64,000 nt of DNA, from the NCBI RefSeq assembly GCF_003473485.1, contig NC_053049.1:24945292-25009291 (forward strand). The letters are read 5' to 3'. Within the stretch, counting starts at the first letter, position 1. Each line of letters begins with the position of its first letter. The notes beneath the pieces were generated by a model. The model did not search any database and was not told the DNA's origin. It saw only the letters and a list, made by a program, of their open reading frames with translations. Positions 10,401 to 21,312 of the stretch are shown here, in pieces. The DNA is from Medicago truncatula (taxonomy: Eukaryota; Streptophyta; Magnoliopsida; Fabales; Fabaceae). Made by a program: the position numbers and the translations under genes.

Positions 10401-13152
10401 TATGTTATAAAAGGGAGTGAAGGGTAGTAATAAGTCATTGAGAAATATTGTTAGAGTTAATTAAGAGAGTTTCTCTCTGGTTAGGAGCATTGTGCTCTGG
10501 TAGGAGTGTTTACACTCTGGTTTATCATTTCTTTTGTTATTCCATCATTGTAGAGCTCTAAAGCTCCCCATTTTATCATTCAATAATATACAGTTCGTTA
10601 TCTTGATTTTATGGGTTCCATCAAATTCAATGCTTGGGTTCCAACACAGAAATCATCCAAGACAGGAGAATTCGTTTGGGAGATATGATATATGTGTAAC
10701 TTTTACGGTAATAATTCTGTCATATATGATGAAAATATAAATTTCCTATTCCAGTCCAGCTGGATAACTATGGGCGAACGAAGATATTGCTTTCCTGCCC
10801 ATTAAAATGTTGGATACAACAGAGTAAATGCATAACCAATCCAGAAAGTTTTCAGCCAAGCTAAATCCTTATGTCGGTATAAGAAAATCATATGCATCTC
10901 TCACCAGTTCCGGTTTAAAATAAGGTCAAGGAAATCTAGTCCTGTGATGCAAGAAATGCATCATATAGACGGTGTACGGTTATACTATATGTGGTAAACT
11001 AACATAATTTCAAATTTCAACCACTATTTCACAATTACAGATTGTATAACCAGTGATATCACCTGCAGGTACATAACATCTGTAACTCAAGTAAATGATA
11101 TCAGAGCTTAAAATTCAACTTATGAAACCCATACATATACATTCTCCTAATAGCTTAAGCTTTTAAGATAGTTATTGCGACAGTATCATAACATCCACAA
11201 ATGAAGTAGTTATGGTGCATTGATCAATCTTCAGTCCAAAAGGGATCTTTGACAAAATATTTGCATTGCGTGTGTATTCTTATGGACTTACTATTGGCAA
11301 AACATTCGATGCAATTAAAATTACAGCATTAACAAAGATAAAAAGTAGATGGAGAAGTTTCACTATGATGCAAATACCAAACCAATGTTGAATATTATGG
11401 CCCCAAAATGAATGTATCACATGACTATAAGATATTTAGCCCAACAATGCTGTCAAATCAGAGCTCAAGCAAACTCAATTTTAGACTTCAGCTGATTTAT
11501 TCACTAATAATTTTAATTTCACTAAGAACCATAATACTTAACTAGATTGATTTAAAAAGTAAATCATCATAATATATTTTCAGAATCCAACTTCTTCAAA
11601 ATTGAGATTTTAGGTGAAAACACAAGATTGATTATTATAGGGACTTGGGTATAATGGCATGCCCAGGCTCCACATTGAGTGATATGCAGTCATGTAGATG
11701 AAGGCCAAACCCACCATACAGACATGCCATTGTAGTCTGCATCGTCCCTTTACAAAATGCTTATGACGGATGTCAAAAAATCCGCCACGCCATTCCATCA
11801 TGGCTGCCATTAATTAACGCTGGTAGTATGGGATGGTCGGTACATAGAGTATTTAAGTAGCTTGGATAGTTAGAATTAAAAGGAAGGATCCTCACTAGCT
11901 TGGATACTTATAATATTCCATATCACATCTCTAACAAGTCCTCTCATGCTATATAGCCCTTAAAACTTGAAATGTAGATAGCGCTCAGATTTATCTATCT
12001 TTTGTTGAAATGAAATTTAACTTCTATAAATTATTCCAAAAGCACAAGAGATTTGCAAGACGTGAATGAGGGTGCCTTTGTTATAACTTTAAGAAAAATA
12101 GATTTTGTATTAGAAAAATCTAGAGATTTTTTTTAGAGATTTTAAAAAATAATATCTGAAGCTATTTTTGTGTTTGTTTACTATCCAAAAATTCACTTTT
12201 TTAAAAATAATGATTTTTAACTTGTTTTTGAAAAAAATAAAAAAGTTAATCCTAATAGTTTTTCATTTTGGAGTGAAAATAGATATTTTTTGATAAAATG
12301 ATTTTTATAAAAATCCAAAACAAAGGCACCCTGATTCTCTAATATGGGTTTATTTGAATTGGCTTATTTGAGCTTACCTATTAACATAAACACTTGTGAC
12401 CATGCTTGGTGTAACGCCTCCGCTCGGTGGGCATGTAACGCTCGAGGCTGATGAGGACGGGGAGTGGTCAGGCTCCTGGCAGCTTCAAGGCAAAACCGAA
12501 GGAATGAGAGGGATCCTGAAGCCGTGTAGGTATGGGACTGGATGATTGAAGGAAGGGTTATAAGAATTGTTTGGTACTACCTATATCAACAAGATGCATC
12601 TTTTTGGTAACCCATTCCATAACAGTTAAGCGTGCTTGACTTGGAGTAGTCTTTGAATGAGTAGCTTTGGACGGGTGACCTACCGGGAAGTTTTCCAGTA
12701 AGCGTGCCAGTGAGGACAAAACACGCTGAAAAGACTCGTGTTGGGTGTTGGTTTATAGTGTCAATCGGCAATGCTTAAAGTCGTTTGGAATGTTACACTT
12801 GGATCACTCATAAAAACAAGTTTTATAATTTTTTCAATCCCATCCCATATGAATCTGATCCATAAGGTAGTGCATTACCTATAGCACATTTTAATTTCAC
12901 TATTGTGTGATTATTAGAATGCAGACATTCCCACAGCCAATAAACAAAATCAAATTATGAATTCACAAGAACCATTAATAAAGATTAAGATTGAAAAAAA
13001 AAAAAACCTGCAACAGTAACAGGAGAATCATCATCCTTGGAAACAACCTCAGTCGCAAGAAGCTTCTCCTGCACCCTCCCACACAGAGCACATGCCACGT
13101 GGACAATCCTCACAGCTATCTCTAATTCTCTGGCGTATTTTTCACCCTCCAT
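7450..13152 (-). CDS. AHL: HAL2-like 3'(2'),5'-bisphosphate (PAP) phosphatase, AHL type
   Basis: Three exons join in phase: 13152-13008, 9007-8320 and 7753-7450, giving 378 aa. The family removes the 3' phosphate from PAP, the by-product of sulfation, and belongs to the Mg-dependent, Li-sensitive inositol-monophosphatase fold. Visible signatures are SPVTVAD across the first splice junction, AEED (about residues 73-76), DPVDGT (141-146) and WDHAAG (314-319), together the metal-binding and catalytic set. By recalled sequence it is closer to Arabidopsis AHL (At5g54390, about 373 aa) than to SAL1, for example in the VERANSNH and [14 protein letters not shown] segments. There is no obvious transit peptide. 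Splice sites are canonical (CAG|GT and CAG|A). Intron 1 is about 4 kb and filled with transposon pieces; intron 2 is 566 bp. All motifs are intact, so it is probably functional. Confidence 0.92.
9780..9930 (-). pseudogene. Possible RTE-type LINE reverse-transcriptase remnant in AHL intron 1
   Basis: The minus strand reads [19 protein letters not shown] in one frame. This resembles the C-terminal RT motif of RTE-like LINEs (RIRNE..R...GV.PI..K). The following residues are scrambled by decay. No ends or target-site duplications were found. Confidence 0.45.
10360..10650 (+). mobile_element. LTR-like fragment in AHL intron 1
   Basis: A TATA-like ttataaaaggg is followed by a leader with repeated phrases (ctctctggtt, gtgctctgg, acactctgg), a polyadenylation-like caataatatac and a ggttccaaca end. 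This promoter-leader-terminator order is typical of a retrotransposon LTR. The family is not identified and the left end is not fixed. Confidence 0.35.
12070..12331. mobile_element. Tourist-like (PIF/Harbinger) MITE in AHL intron 1
   Basis: A 262-bp element starts GGGTGCCTTTGTT and ends AACAAAGGCACCC, a perfect 13-bp inverted repeat. It is flanked by TGA on both sides (12067-12069 and 12332-12334). A 3-bp duplication with GGG termini suits the PIF/Harbinger class, though TGA is less usual than TTA/TAA. It is AT-rich inside and has no ORF. Confidence 0.75.
12410..12797 (+). mobile_element. Cassandra-type solo LTR carrying 5S rRNA-like sequence
   Basis: The 388-bp block begins TGTAACGCC and ends TGTTACA, with a perfect 5-bp target-site duplication CTTGG (12405-12409 and 12798-12802). 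Inside, about 12615-12710 matches the 3' two thirds of plant 5S rRNA: gttaagcgtgcttg (A-box region), gagtagt, then gggtgacc and gggaagt (C-box region). A 5S-like segment in a short LTR is diagnostic of Cassandra TRIM elements. No second LTR or internal domain is present, so it is a solo LTR. It lies antisense to AHL, about 210 bp inside the intron from the first donor site. Confidence 0.85.
12615..12710 (+). other. 5S rRNA-derived segment within the Cassandra LTR
   Basis: The A-box-like and C-box-like motifs of the RNA polymerase III internal promoter are recognisable, but the match is interrupted by extra bases (for example in the tctttgaatgagtagctttgga stretch). It is not a functional 5S rRNA gene. 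It is the relic promoter region that Cassandra LTRs carry. Confidence 0.75.
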
Positions 13153-13450
13153 CACGTGGCCAAGAACGAAAACTGTTGTGTTGAGGATTCAGTTTCAATT
13201 TCAGCGAAACGGTATACGCATGTTTATTCAACGAAACACTGCCAAGGATTGGGACACTCCCAAAGAAAATCACATTTTCAAACAAACACTTTTCTTTTTT
13301 ATTTTTATTTTTGAAGGATCAAACAAACACTTTTTTCTTTTGCAGTTAGTTATGCAACTTTGTTTTTGCTTCTACAGTGCAGCCACGACTCCTCCACGTC
13401 AGCATTTCAAATATTTAATATTTGTTTTTCAGATACAAATATTTATTGAG
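13153..13450. promoter_or_regulatory. 5' flank of AHL
   Basis: This is the 300 bp ahead of the phosphatase start codon on the minus strand. A CACGTG core (G-box type) sits directly beside the start codon at about 13153. No clear TATA box was found. A MITE begins at 13451. Confidence 0.3.
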
Positions 13451-13620
13451 GAGTGTTATTTTAACAACCAATTTGATTGACAACTTACTTGACAACCATC
13501 ATTTACAAAGAAAAAGTAAGTACTTGCATGGAAGCCAAAACAATAGAGAGATAAAGTTAAAAACAATGTGAGTATGAGAGATAAAGTTGTCACTAAATGG
13601 ATATTCAAATATCATTTCTC
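13451..13620 (-). mobile_element. MITE, copy 1 of a family also at 26760
   Basis: The left end gagtgttattttaacaacc is inverted and imperfectly matched by the right end atattcaaatatcatttctc. Read on the minus strand, the whole 170 bp aligns end to end with 26760-26943, sharing internal phrases such as ctctctattg and ctttgtaaa. There is no coding sequence. The target-site duplication could not be fixed, so the superfamily is unknown. Confidence 0.7.
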
Positions 13621-14196
13621 ATATTTATTTATTACTGTCACTCTCTCCCTTGGATTTGGATTTAGAGATCTCACTCTCTTAGTCTAATCAATTGTTTGTC
13701 CAAAACAGAATTCATAATCTTTAATTGCGTTTTAATTTTTTTTAAAAAGAAAATAAATTAATTTAATATAAATATATTGTACTTGCAAAACACAGAGATT
13801 TATTTTAATATCCTACGCATTGTTTGGTTTGTAAAAAGAAATGGAAAGTTTACTTATTTAATGGAAAATGTGCCTGGACAGCAATGTGGGTAAGATTCAT
13901 TTGAATACCTTACATCTTACGCATTGTTTGGTTTGGAAAAGAAAGTGAACCCAAAGAGTAGAAAATGAAAGAATTTTTTATTGGTTTGGGAGAGAGGAAA
14001 GATAAAAAAAAATGTTTTCTTTCATTGTTTAATCGAACATAAAGTATTCAAATATGTAAAAAACAAGATACAAAGGTATTATGTATCATATGATATGATG
14101 ATATTTCTTACAAATAGCTTTAACAACACTAAAAAATGACGGGGCTAATAATAATTTAGGTTGTCATTCGAGCTCAAGTATGGCTGGTTGGTCCTT
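13621..14196. other. Non-coding spacer with a short duplicated phrase
   Basis: The phrase tacgcattgtttggtttg occurs twice, near 13815 and 13918, about 104 bp apart, with diverged sequence between. No gene is seen. Confidence 0.5.
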
Positions 14197-14935
14197 GTAA
14201 CAACTTGTTTTTTGTTAAGATTATTTTATTTATTTATTATATGTGTTTAATTGCTTGTTTGTGTGTTTGATTTGGGATTAGTGAATTTTTTGGCGAGAAG
14301 GGAATTTTAGTCATTTTTAGAACTAAAGGTATTGTGGTCATTTGAGGAGCGAGGGTAAATTAGTAATTTTGAAATGTAGGATATTTTAGTGTTTTAGTGT
14401 GAATAGTTATTTTTATTAAGTTAAAAGTAACTTGAGACGGTATTTATGAGATGTTTTAAGAGTTAAGTGAATAGTAAAAATTTTTCTGGTCAAGTGAATA
14501 GTAACTTTTTAATTAAGTGGTAAGAGTCACTAGGTCCATTATGAATTGAGATAACCTAGCCCATTGATCAAAGTATATAAGGATAACTTATGAGGAGAAT
14601 TAGGGTTAGACTCATTTCACATATTCACATAAAACTGACCAGAGGAAAATAGAGAGAATTGAGAGAGAAGTGAAGATAGAATAAAAAGGAAGAGAACCCA
14701 GGTGAAGAAAAGAGAAGAGGAAAGCTATGATTCAAGAAGGGAGTGAAAATTTTGGTGAATTAGCTTAAGCTTAAGAGGAATCAAGGTAATGAGGATAGGT
14801 TTGTTCTTCCTAATAATCTATAATCATGTTTTTAGCTTATGGGACATATTTGTTTTGATTTATTTGTGAAAATTGATGAGTATATGTGTAATTTTTGTGT
14901 TTGGACGTGAGTAGTGAATTTGGTGAAGGTGAGAA
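14197..14935 (+). mobile_element. 5' portion of a chromovirus-type LTR
   Basis: It begins TGTAACAACTTG and runs through segments shared with the LTR family at 42938-45998 and 30200-31331 (for example the gtaaattagtaa and ggcccatt-like phrases). It is cut at about 14935 by a different repeat reading cacaagaaggggggttaaattg, which resembles a copia element start. Confidence 0.5.
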
Positions 14936-14989
14936 AACACAAGAAGGGGGGTTAAATTGTGTTAAGTTTTTTTTTTCTCTCTCCTAAAC

Positions 14990-15024
<35 letters not shown>

Positions 15025-15290
15025 CAATTATACACGTTCCTTCCACAAACCTGAAGTAGTCCTGACCCCCTTACACTTTCAATGAGAGTTCACTAAATTA
15101 CAAATGCTCACTGCTCAAACTAGCAAGAGACTTCAAACTACTCAAGCACAACTGCAAGAGATTCCCTATGCTCAAGAACAAAATCAAGAGACTTCATATG
15201 CTCAAGCACAACTGCAAGAGACTTCTATTCAAACATAATTATAAAGAAAATTGTTTGAGGTTGAACACTTGATATACAATCAGTGGTGTT
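14936..15290 (+). repeat. Copia-like fragment with GA microsatellite and minisatellite
   Basis: After the copia-like start there is a (GA)n run at about 14995-15024. At about 15115-15235 roughly four copies of a 30-bp unit follow, containing caagagacttc and ctcaagcacaactg. No coding sequence is recognised. Confidence 0.6.
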
Positions 15291-15293
15291 CAC

Positions 15294-17077
15294 TATAACG
15301 CCCTAATTTATTATTTAGTTATTTTATCGAGTTTATTGTCATTTTGAATAATTTATGTGAATAATTGCGATGTGTGATGTTTTGTGTTATATGTTGGTGA
15401 ATATTAGTAGCTTATTATAGTATTATTAGTGAAGGAATAAAATTAAAATAGAATAATGAGGCGGTAAGGGTAAAATTGAAATAAGAGGGAATGTGTTAAG
15501 TTAGGAATAAGGAGAGATTAGGAATAGAAGAGTCAGACACATAAAACAGTTTTTGGAGGAAATGTGAAGGTGAGAAGTCAGAGAAGAGAATAGCATTGTG
15601 AGAGGGCAAGGGAAAGCTTAAAGAATTCAAAGTTCATCCAATCTAAGGTAAGGGTGGGACTAACCTTCTTTAATATGAGTTCTATAATTCTAAAAAAGGG
15701 GCTAACTTTGATGTTGTTGATAATTGTGATGTTAAAGAAGTTAGGGTTTTAAATTGCAATTTGATTCTTGAAAGTGTAAGTAATACAATGAATTAATGTG
15801 AAAGTTGATGTTTAAGTTATAGAGTAACCATAGGTAATGTTTCCTATCAAATTGTGATCGAATGGGGTCAAAAATTGGGTTTTTGGGCAAAAAGTGATCA
15901 AACCCGTAGCTGTGTTAGTGTTGTATATTGGAAACTTCAAAAATTCGTAACTTGAGTTCCGGGAGTTTGATTCGTACGCCGTTCGAAGCGTTGGAAAGAT
16001 AAAGAGATGAGCTACCTTATAATAATAGTCTCTGGCCCAGGATGTGAGTTATCTTGTTGTGGAATAACTTAAAATGGAACTGCTGTGTTAAAAATTCTGA
16101 TTTTTGGTGAAGTGAAAGTTTGGATTTTAACGTAATTTCGAAACTGAAAATGTTCCAGATTTTGAAATGGATTTCAGAACGTGATTCCTGTATTTAATGA
16201 TGAATTTAGGTGTATTTTAATAATTATTTCGTTATGTCCTTGAGTTGTTTTTGAAGCGTTTTCGATTAAGGTATGTATGCTTGAGTTTCGTAATTATAAG
16301 TGTGTGAATGAAATTGTTGTTTATTTGCGAAGAATAATGTTGACTAATTGTGAAATTGTGATGCGAAGTTGATGTTGCTGTTGTTGCATTTTAATTGTGT
16401 CATTGCATAATCATTTCATTTTAATTACGATGGCCTGGATTGGCACCATGATGGCCTGTATTGGTGATTTATTAAGCGAAAGGGGTTGTAGCATGTCAAA
16501 GCCGAATCACGACATTAGCGAAGGGAGCTGTATCTCTGTTGGTACCACATGCATAATTGCATTGCATTTGTTGAATCATGTTGTTGCACTGTTGAGCGAA
16601 GTTAATTGAGTCGTGCCGTTGCACTGTTGAGCGAAGTTAGTTGGACTTATTGCTTATTATTATCGAATGTGAAATCTCACCCCTTCTGTTTGAATGTTAC
16701 CTCTACGTGGGTAACGTGCAGATATTCAAGAGTAGCAGCTGATGTGAGTTGAATTCTCGTGTCGTCATAGGAGTCATGCTCTGATACGTAACGGGATGTG
16801 GATTCTTATGTGTTTTATTTTCCATTGTTACATATCTTATTATAATTTGATGTTGGACCACTTTTAGGTGGATTTTATAGTGCCAAGTAATGCTTAAAGA
16901 TTAAATATTTCCGCTACGACATTATTTTGAATTATTGAAAGCAGTTGTTTAAATAAAGAGTGAATTTAACTCAATTTGTGTTATATGATATTTTGAAGAA
17001 CGAAATGTGACATCCTGTTTGCGATGAACTCTGATTTATTTTATATTATTTATATGTTCGGAAAACGGGGTGTTACA
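15294..17077 (+). mobile_element. Chromovirus (Ty3/gypsy) 5' LTR
   Basis: The 1784-bp LTR starts TATAACGCCC (a TG-to-TA change at the terminus) and ends GGGGTGTTACA, directly followed by a primer binding site and gag. The 52832-50877 minus-strand solo LTR has the same TGTAACGCCCTA start and the same ACGGGGTGTTACA end, so both belong to one family. A direct repeat (ttgcactgttgagcgaagtta) occurs at about 16585 and 16620. Confidence 0.8.
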
Positions 17078-17079
17078 AT

Positions 17080-17091
17080 TGGTATCAGAGC
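17080..17091 (+). other. tRNA-iMet primer binding site
   Basis: TGGTATCAGAGC lies two bases after the LTR end. It is the standard plant PBS complementary to the 3' end of initiator tRNA-Met, used by many gypsy and copia elements. Confidence 0.9.
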
Positions 17092-17192
17092 AGGTTGGTC
17101 CGTCCAGCCAAGTAGTCGAGTCGTTAGTGTCGTGTGACAGTTGAATATTATCTGTGTTTCCTAATCAATGTTCGTTGTGTAGTGAACCGAGA

Positions 17193-18112
17193 ATGGCTGG
17201 AAGGAACGATGCTGCTATTGCTGCTGCGTTGCAATCTGTGGCTCAAGCTGTAAGGTAACAGCCTAATGCTGGTGCTGGTGGTAACAATGGGGTTCAGATG
17301 CTGGAGACTTTTTTGAGAAACCATCCGCCAACCTTCAAAGGCAGATATGATCCTAATGGAGCTCAAACATGGCTCAATGAAGTCGAGAGAATTTTTTGAG
17401 TCATGGAATGCACCGAGCCTCAAATGGTGCGTTTTGGTATGCATATGTTGGCTGAGGAGGCTGATGATTCGTGGGTAAGTACTCGCCCGATTCTGGAGAA
17501 CGGAGGTGAGGAAGTCTCATGGGCTGTTTTTAAGAGAGAATTCATGAATAGGTACTTTCCGGAAGATGTTCGCGGGAAGAAGGAAATTGAGTTCCTGGAG
17601 TTGAAGCAAGGTGATATGTCAGTAACGGAGTATGCTGCTAAGTTTGTTGAGTTGGCAAAGTTTTATCCGCACTATAATGCTGAGACTGCCGAATTCTCTA
17701 AGTGTTTTAAATTCGAGAATGGCTTACGTGTTGAGATTAAGCGAGCGATTGGGTATCAGAAGATCCGACAGTTTTCCGAGTTGGTAAGTAGCTGCAAAAT
17801 TTATGAAGATGACACCAAAGCTCATTATAAGATTCTGAATGAGCAGAGGGGTAAGTACCAACAAAGGCGTGGTAAGCCTTACAGCGCTCCGGGTGATAAG
17901 GGTAAATAGATGGTGAATGATGAGAAGAGACCCAGAAAAAGAGATACTCCTACCGAAGTTGTTTGTTTCCGATGTGGAGAAAAGGGTCATAAGTGTAACG
18001 CTTGTAATGGTGATGTGAAACGGTGTTTCCATTGTGGCAGGAAGGGACATACAGTTGTGGATTGCAAGCATGATGATGTGGTTTGTTTTAATTGTGGTGA
18101 AGAAGGACATAT
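17193..18112 (+). pseudogene. Chromovirus gag with CCHC zinc knuckles, broken by three stops
   Basis: One continuous frame from the ATG at 17193 encodes a Ty3/gypsy gag core (TFKGRYDPNGAQTWLNEVER, then YFPEDVRGKKEIEFLELKQG) and nucleocapsid knuckles. CFRCGEKGHKCNAC and CFHCGRKGHTVVDC both fit CX2CX4HX4C. A third, CFNCGEEGH, is cut off at about 18112 where an unrelated repeat begins. In-frame stops lie near 17256 (TAA), 17397 (TGA) and 17907 (TAG), with no frameshift. Position after LTR and PBS identifies the element as a 5' end; protease, RT and integrase are gone. It is dead, but the reading frame is otherwise well kept. Confidence 0.85.
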
Positions 18113-18114
18113 TA

Positions 18115-18400
18115 ATGAACTTCAGACTCTTGATGACGTCAGACTCTGGTAGTCAGCTTCTGATGAATCTTCAGACTCTGATGGTCTTCAGACTCAGACT
18201 TGCATTATAAGCTTCCTTTGTAAATTTCCATTGCTCTCATTTGTTATTTTAGAACCAAATCTTTGTTTTAAGACTTCAAATTTTTAGTCTATGGTCCTGG
18301 ACACTTGAACAAATATTAGCTTATCCAATTGACTTTTTAATACCTTGTTATCATCAAAACTTAAGGTGGAAATGTTAAACACATTTTGTTCCAACAACTT
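18115..18400 (+). mobile_element. Copia (SIRE-like) spacer fragment, copy 1
   Basis: Non-coding sequence with repeated phrases (cttcagactctgatg) ends in acattttgttccaacaa. It aligns with 53340-53720 through segments such as cacttgaacaaatattagc, tatccaattgac and taccttgttatcatcaaaac. It truncates the third zinc knuckle of the chromovirus gag upstream and abuts Tat pol downstream. Confidence 0.6.
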
Positions 18401-18404
18401 CGAC

Positions 18405-20340
18405 TCAAAAAAGAGGACAATTTTAACCGGGGGCAGGAATATAAAAAAGCTTTTGATGCGATCAAGGATTATTTGATAAAGCCTCCAATTGTATTGCCTC
18501 CAATTATGAATAAAAGCTTGAAGTTATACATTTCAAGATCTGACTCAACAGTAGGAAGCATGTTAGCTAAAGAGGATGAAAATTGTATGGAAAGATCCAT
18601 CTACTACCTTAGTAGAGTTTTGAATGATGATGAAACTAGATATAGTCCTGTTGAAAAATTGTGTCTATGTCTGTATTTTTCATGTTCTAAACTTAAGCAA
18701 TATATAAAGTCTTTAGTTGTTTATGTTTATTTGCATTTTGATGTTATTAAGCATATGTTGTCAAAGCCAATTTTATCAAGGGGAAACTCCAAAGGTTTGG
18801 TCTAGTGGTAAAAAGACAGGTCTTGAATCCGAGAGAACTCGGGTTTGAGTCCAACTAATGCCTTTGGAGGGAGGTAAATGTAAATACCTTTGTAAGTGCT
18901 CTTTGAGCCCGAAGGTCTTCCTTGCCTTGGACTGGGGCACCATCCCCTCATCCTAAAATTTTTGTAACAAAAAAAAAAAAATCTGTCAAGGGAATTTTTT
19001 TTGCTAACTTCATAGTCGATCATTCTTTGGTCGAAGCAACACAAAGTTATGTGGAAAATCAGCCTTGAACTTTGTACTTTGAGGGCTCTAGTCATAAAAA
19101 TGGTACGGAGTTGGTATTTTCATAATATCACCATTAAATGTGCCAAGTAAGTTCAAGTATAAAATCAGTGGCAATTGCTCCAATAATGAGGCCGAGTACG
19201 AAGCCTTAATAATGGGATTAGATATACTGCTTGGACTCGGGGCAAAGAATGTTGTGATAAAGGAAGCATCAGAATTGGTGGTGAAGCAGCTAAAAAAGGA
19301 ATACAAATGCATAAGTGAGAATTTATTTTCTTATTTCGTTTCTGCTAATTCTTTGTTATATAATTTTGAATCTATCGATATTCAACATTTTCCAAGAATT
19401 TAGAATCAACTGGCAAATGATTTAGCATAAGTTGCTTCAGGATATAAAATTTCTAAATGGAAATTACAGGAATTGATAGAAATTAAGGATAAATTGGTTC
19501 CTATTGAATGCCTTTCGATAAAAATGTCAATGCCAAAACTTTTTGGGGAAGAAAGAGAATCAGATTCTAGTGAGCCATACGCCTATCCCAAATTTTCTTA
19601 TCTTGAATTTGCCATTGACAATTTGTCAAATAATGATTGGAGAAAACCAATCGCTGAGTACCTTGAGAATCCATCAGGCACAGTTTGTCGAAAGACTAGA
19701 TATAGAGCCTTAAGCTATGTGATCATTGGAAATGAGCTGTTTAAGAAAAGTGCTTAAGGCATTTTTCTTGAATGCATGAATGAAAATGAGGCTTATTAGC
19801 CGTTTCTGAGGTACATAGTCGAGATTGTGGTTCTCATCAAGCAGGTCATAAAATGAAATGGTTAATATTTCGACAAGGTTTGTATTGGCCATCCATCTTG
19901 AAAGACTGCATTGAGTTTGAAAAAGGGTGCCAAGAGTGCCAATAGCACGCGAGGATTCAACGTGTACCTGCAAGTTAATTACACTCCATGGGAAAACCTT
20001 GGCTGTTTATAGGTTCGACTTTGGATATAATTGGTGGAATTCATCCTGCTTCATCTAGAGATCATCACTTTATTCTAGTTGGAATAGATTATTTCCCTAA
20101 ATGGATTGAAGCCATTCCTTTGCCTAAGGTCATCCAGGAGATTGTGATTAGTTTTATTCAAAATCATATTCTTTATAGATTTGAAATTCCTGAAACTATC
20201 ACTACGGATCAAGGATCAGTCTTCATTGGTCAAAAAATGGTTGATTTCACCAACCAAATAGGTTTAAAGTTGCTCACTTCGACACTAGGAGGCGCTATAA
20301 TGATGATAAATGGGGAAACGCAAAGGATTCAAAGATGAAG
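18405..20340 (+). pseudogene. Tat-type Ty3/gypsy pol remnant (RT/RNase H, second RNase H, integrase)
   Basis: The pieces appear in the expected order. First is an RT-RNase H connection (AFDAIKDYLIKPPI, then YYLSRVLNDDETRYSPVEK). Next is the extra RNase H domain typical of the Tat lineage (GNCSNNEAEYEALIMGLD, with its SELVVKQL stretch). Last is an integrase core (LDIIGGIHPASSRDHHFIL, DYFPKWIEAIPL, TTDQGSVFIG). Stops and small gaps interrupt it at several places, and a SINE sits at 18786-18980. The frame ends near 20340, about 240 bp before a polypurine tract and 3' LTR, so the integrase C-terminus is lost. Gag, protease and the RT catalytic core are absent. Confidence 0.8.
18786..18980 (+). 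mobile_element. tRNA-derived SINE inside Tat pol
   Basis: About 195 bp with a polymerase III-type promoter: an A-box-like tggtctagtgg near 18799 and a B-box ggtttgagtcc near 18842. It ends in a run of 13 A. The flanks carry an imperfect duplication (TCAAGGGGAA at 18776 and TCAAGGGAAT at 18986). The SINE starts just after the codons for KPILS of the RT-RNase H region. Confidence 0.75.
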
Positions 20341-20555
20341 GGTTAACGTGGGAAACTTGGCATCTTAGGATAAATGGAGAGGCCCACTAACTTTTCAACA
20401 ACAGAAGTGATGGCCCACTAAATCACGAAGATGTGTGACGAAAGGGAATCTGAAAAAACTACTCTTGAAAGTCATGATTACCATGACGTCATGCTTTGAA
20501 ATACTTAGAGTTTTTCAAAAATTCCAATATTCTTCTTTGAAAATTTTCAGTCGAA

Positions 20556-20579
20556 AATGACATTTTTGTGGGGGCAATT
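20556..20579 (+). other. Polypurine tract region of the Tat element
   Basis: The purine-rich tgtgggggcaatt lies directly before the 3' LTR start. A G-rich PPT followed by CAATT fits Tat/Ogre-like elements and fixes the LTR boundary at 20580. Confidence 0.6.
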
Positions 20580-21312
20580 TGTAAGCCTGTAGTTTTAACA
20601 GGCTCGTTTAATGCAGTCAACATCATTCGACTTTTATCTTTGCAAAAATCGAAATCTTTTCCTTCAACTTAAGGAGTTTGACGAGATGTGGACTTAGCAT
20701 GAAATGATCTAAAATCCCTAGAGCTCGATAAGACGTGAGTCAGGAATGCAAGACCGTCGAAGTCAAGCAATTATGGTTAAGGCGGGAAGATTTCGAATTT
20801 CAAAGAGAAACGGTTTCCTTAATGGAAACGTGGGAGACAAGCGGTTGTCCAAATGGAAGAAGTGTTGATCGTGGAGATAGGCCTTTTCCAGTTATTTTGC
20901 TATGTATAAATAGTACTTTTCCATAGGGAAAACGGGTCGCATATCATTTATAGAAATTCTACAGCTCTCGAATTATCGACGCGATAGAAAAGATTTATAT
21001 AGAATATATGTAAAGAATTTGTCAAACCACCTTTATTTTTAATGCAATGTAAATTATCTTTTCTTTAAGTTTCTACACTTTTAACTTTTAGCCTTTATTT
21101 TGCATTTACTACGTTTCTTTTTATTTTAAAACCCTTTTTCTGTCGAAAGATGCCATACGGTCTCGTCTTGTTCATAAAGCAACCTGTGAATTTGATGAAT
21201 GCAAACTCTATTTTCTTAAAAACATTTCACAACATGTTCTAGGGTTTCTGGTTTGATCCTGCTTGTAATAATAAAAACCAGCCCTTCTTGTTTGCCAAAA
21301 ACACCGGTAAAC
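20580..21312 (+). mobile_element. Tat-like 3' LTR
   Basis: It starts TGTAAGCCTGTAG, contains a TATA-like tatgtataaatag near 20902 and a leader, and ends near accggtaaac at about 21312 (end estimated). The length, about 730 bp, fits the related LTRs at 5156-5845 (690 bp) and the solo LTR at 42746 (702 bp after its insertions are removed). Confidence 0.65.

Noticed and set aside
12615..12710. Functional 5S rRNA gene
   Set aside because: Interrupted and diverged, and located inside an LTR with TG...CA ends and a 5-bp duplication.
12586..12771. 61-codon minus-strand ORF
   Set aside because: It lies wholly within the 5S-like part of the Cassandra LTR on the opposite strand and has no protein-like features.
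13037..13480. 147-codon plus-strand ORF
   Set aside because: It is antisense to AHL exon 1 and runs into a MITE; the minus-strand exon has clear homology and splice phase.
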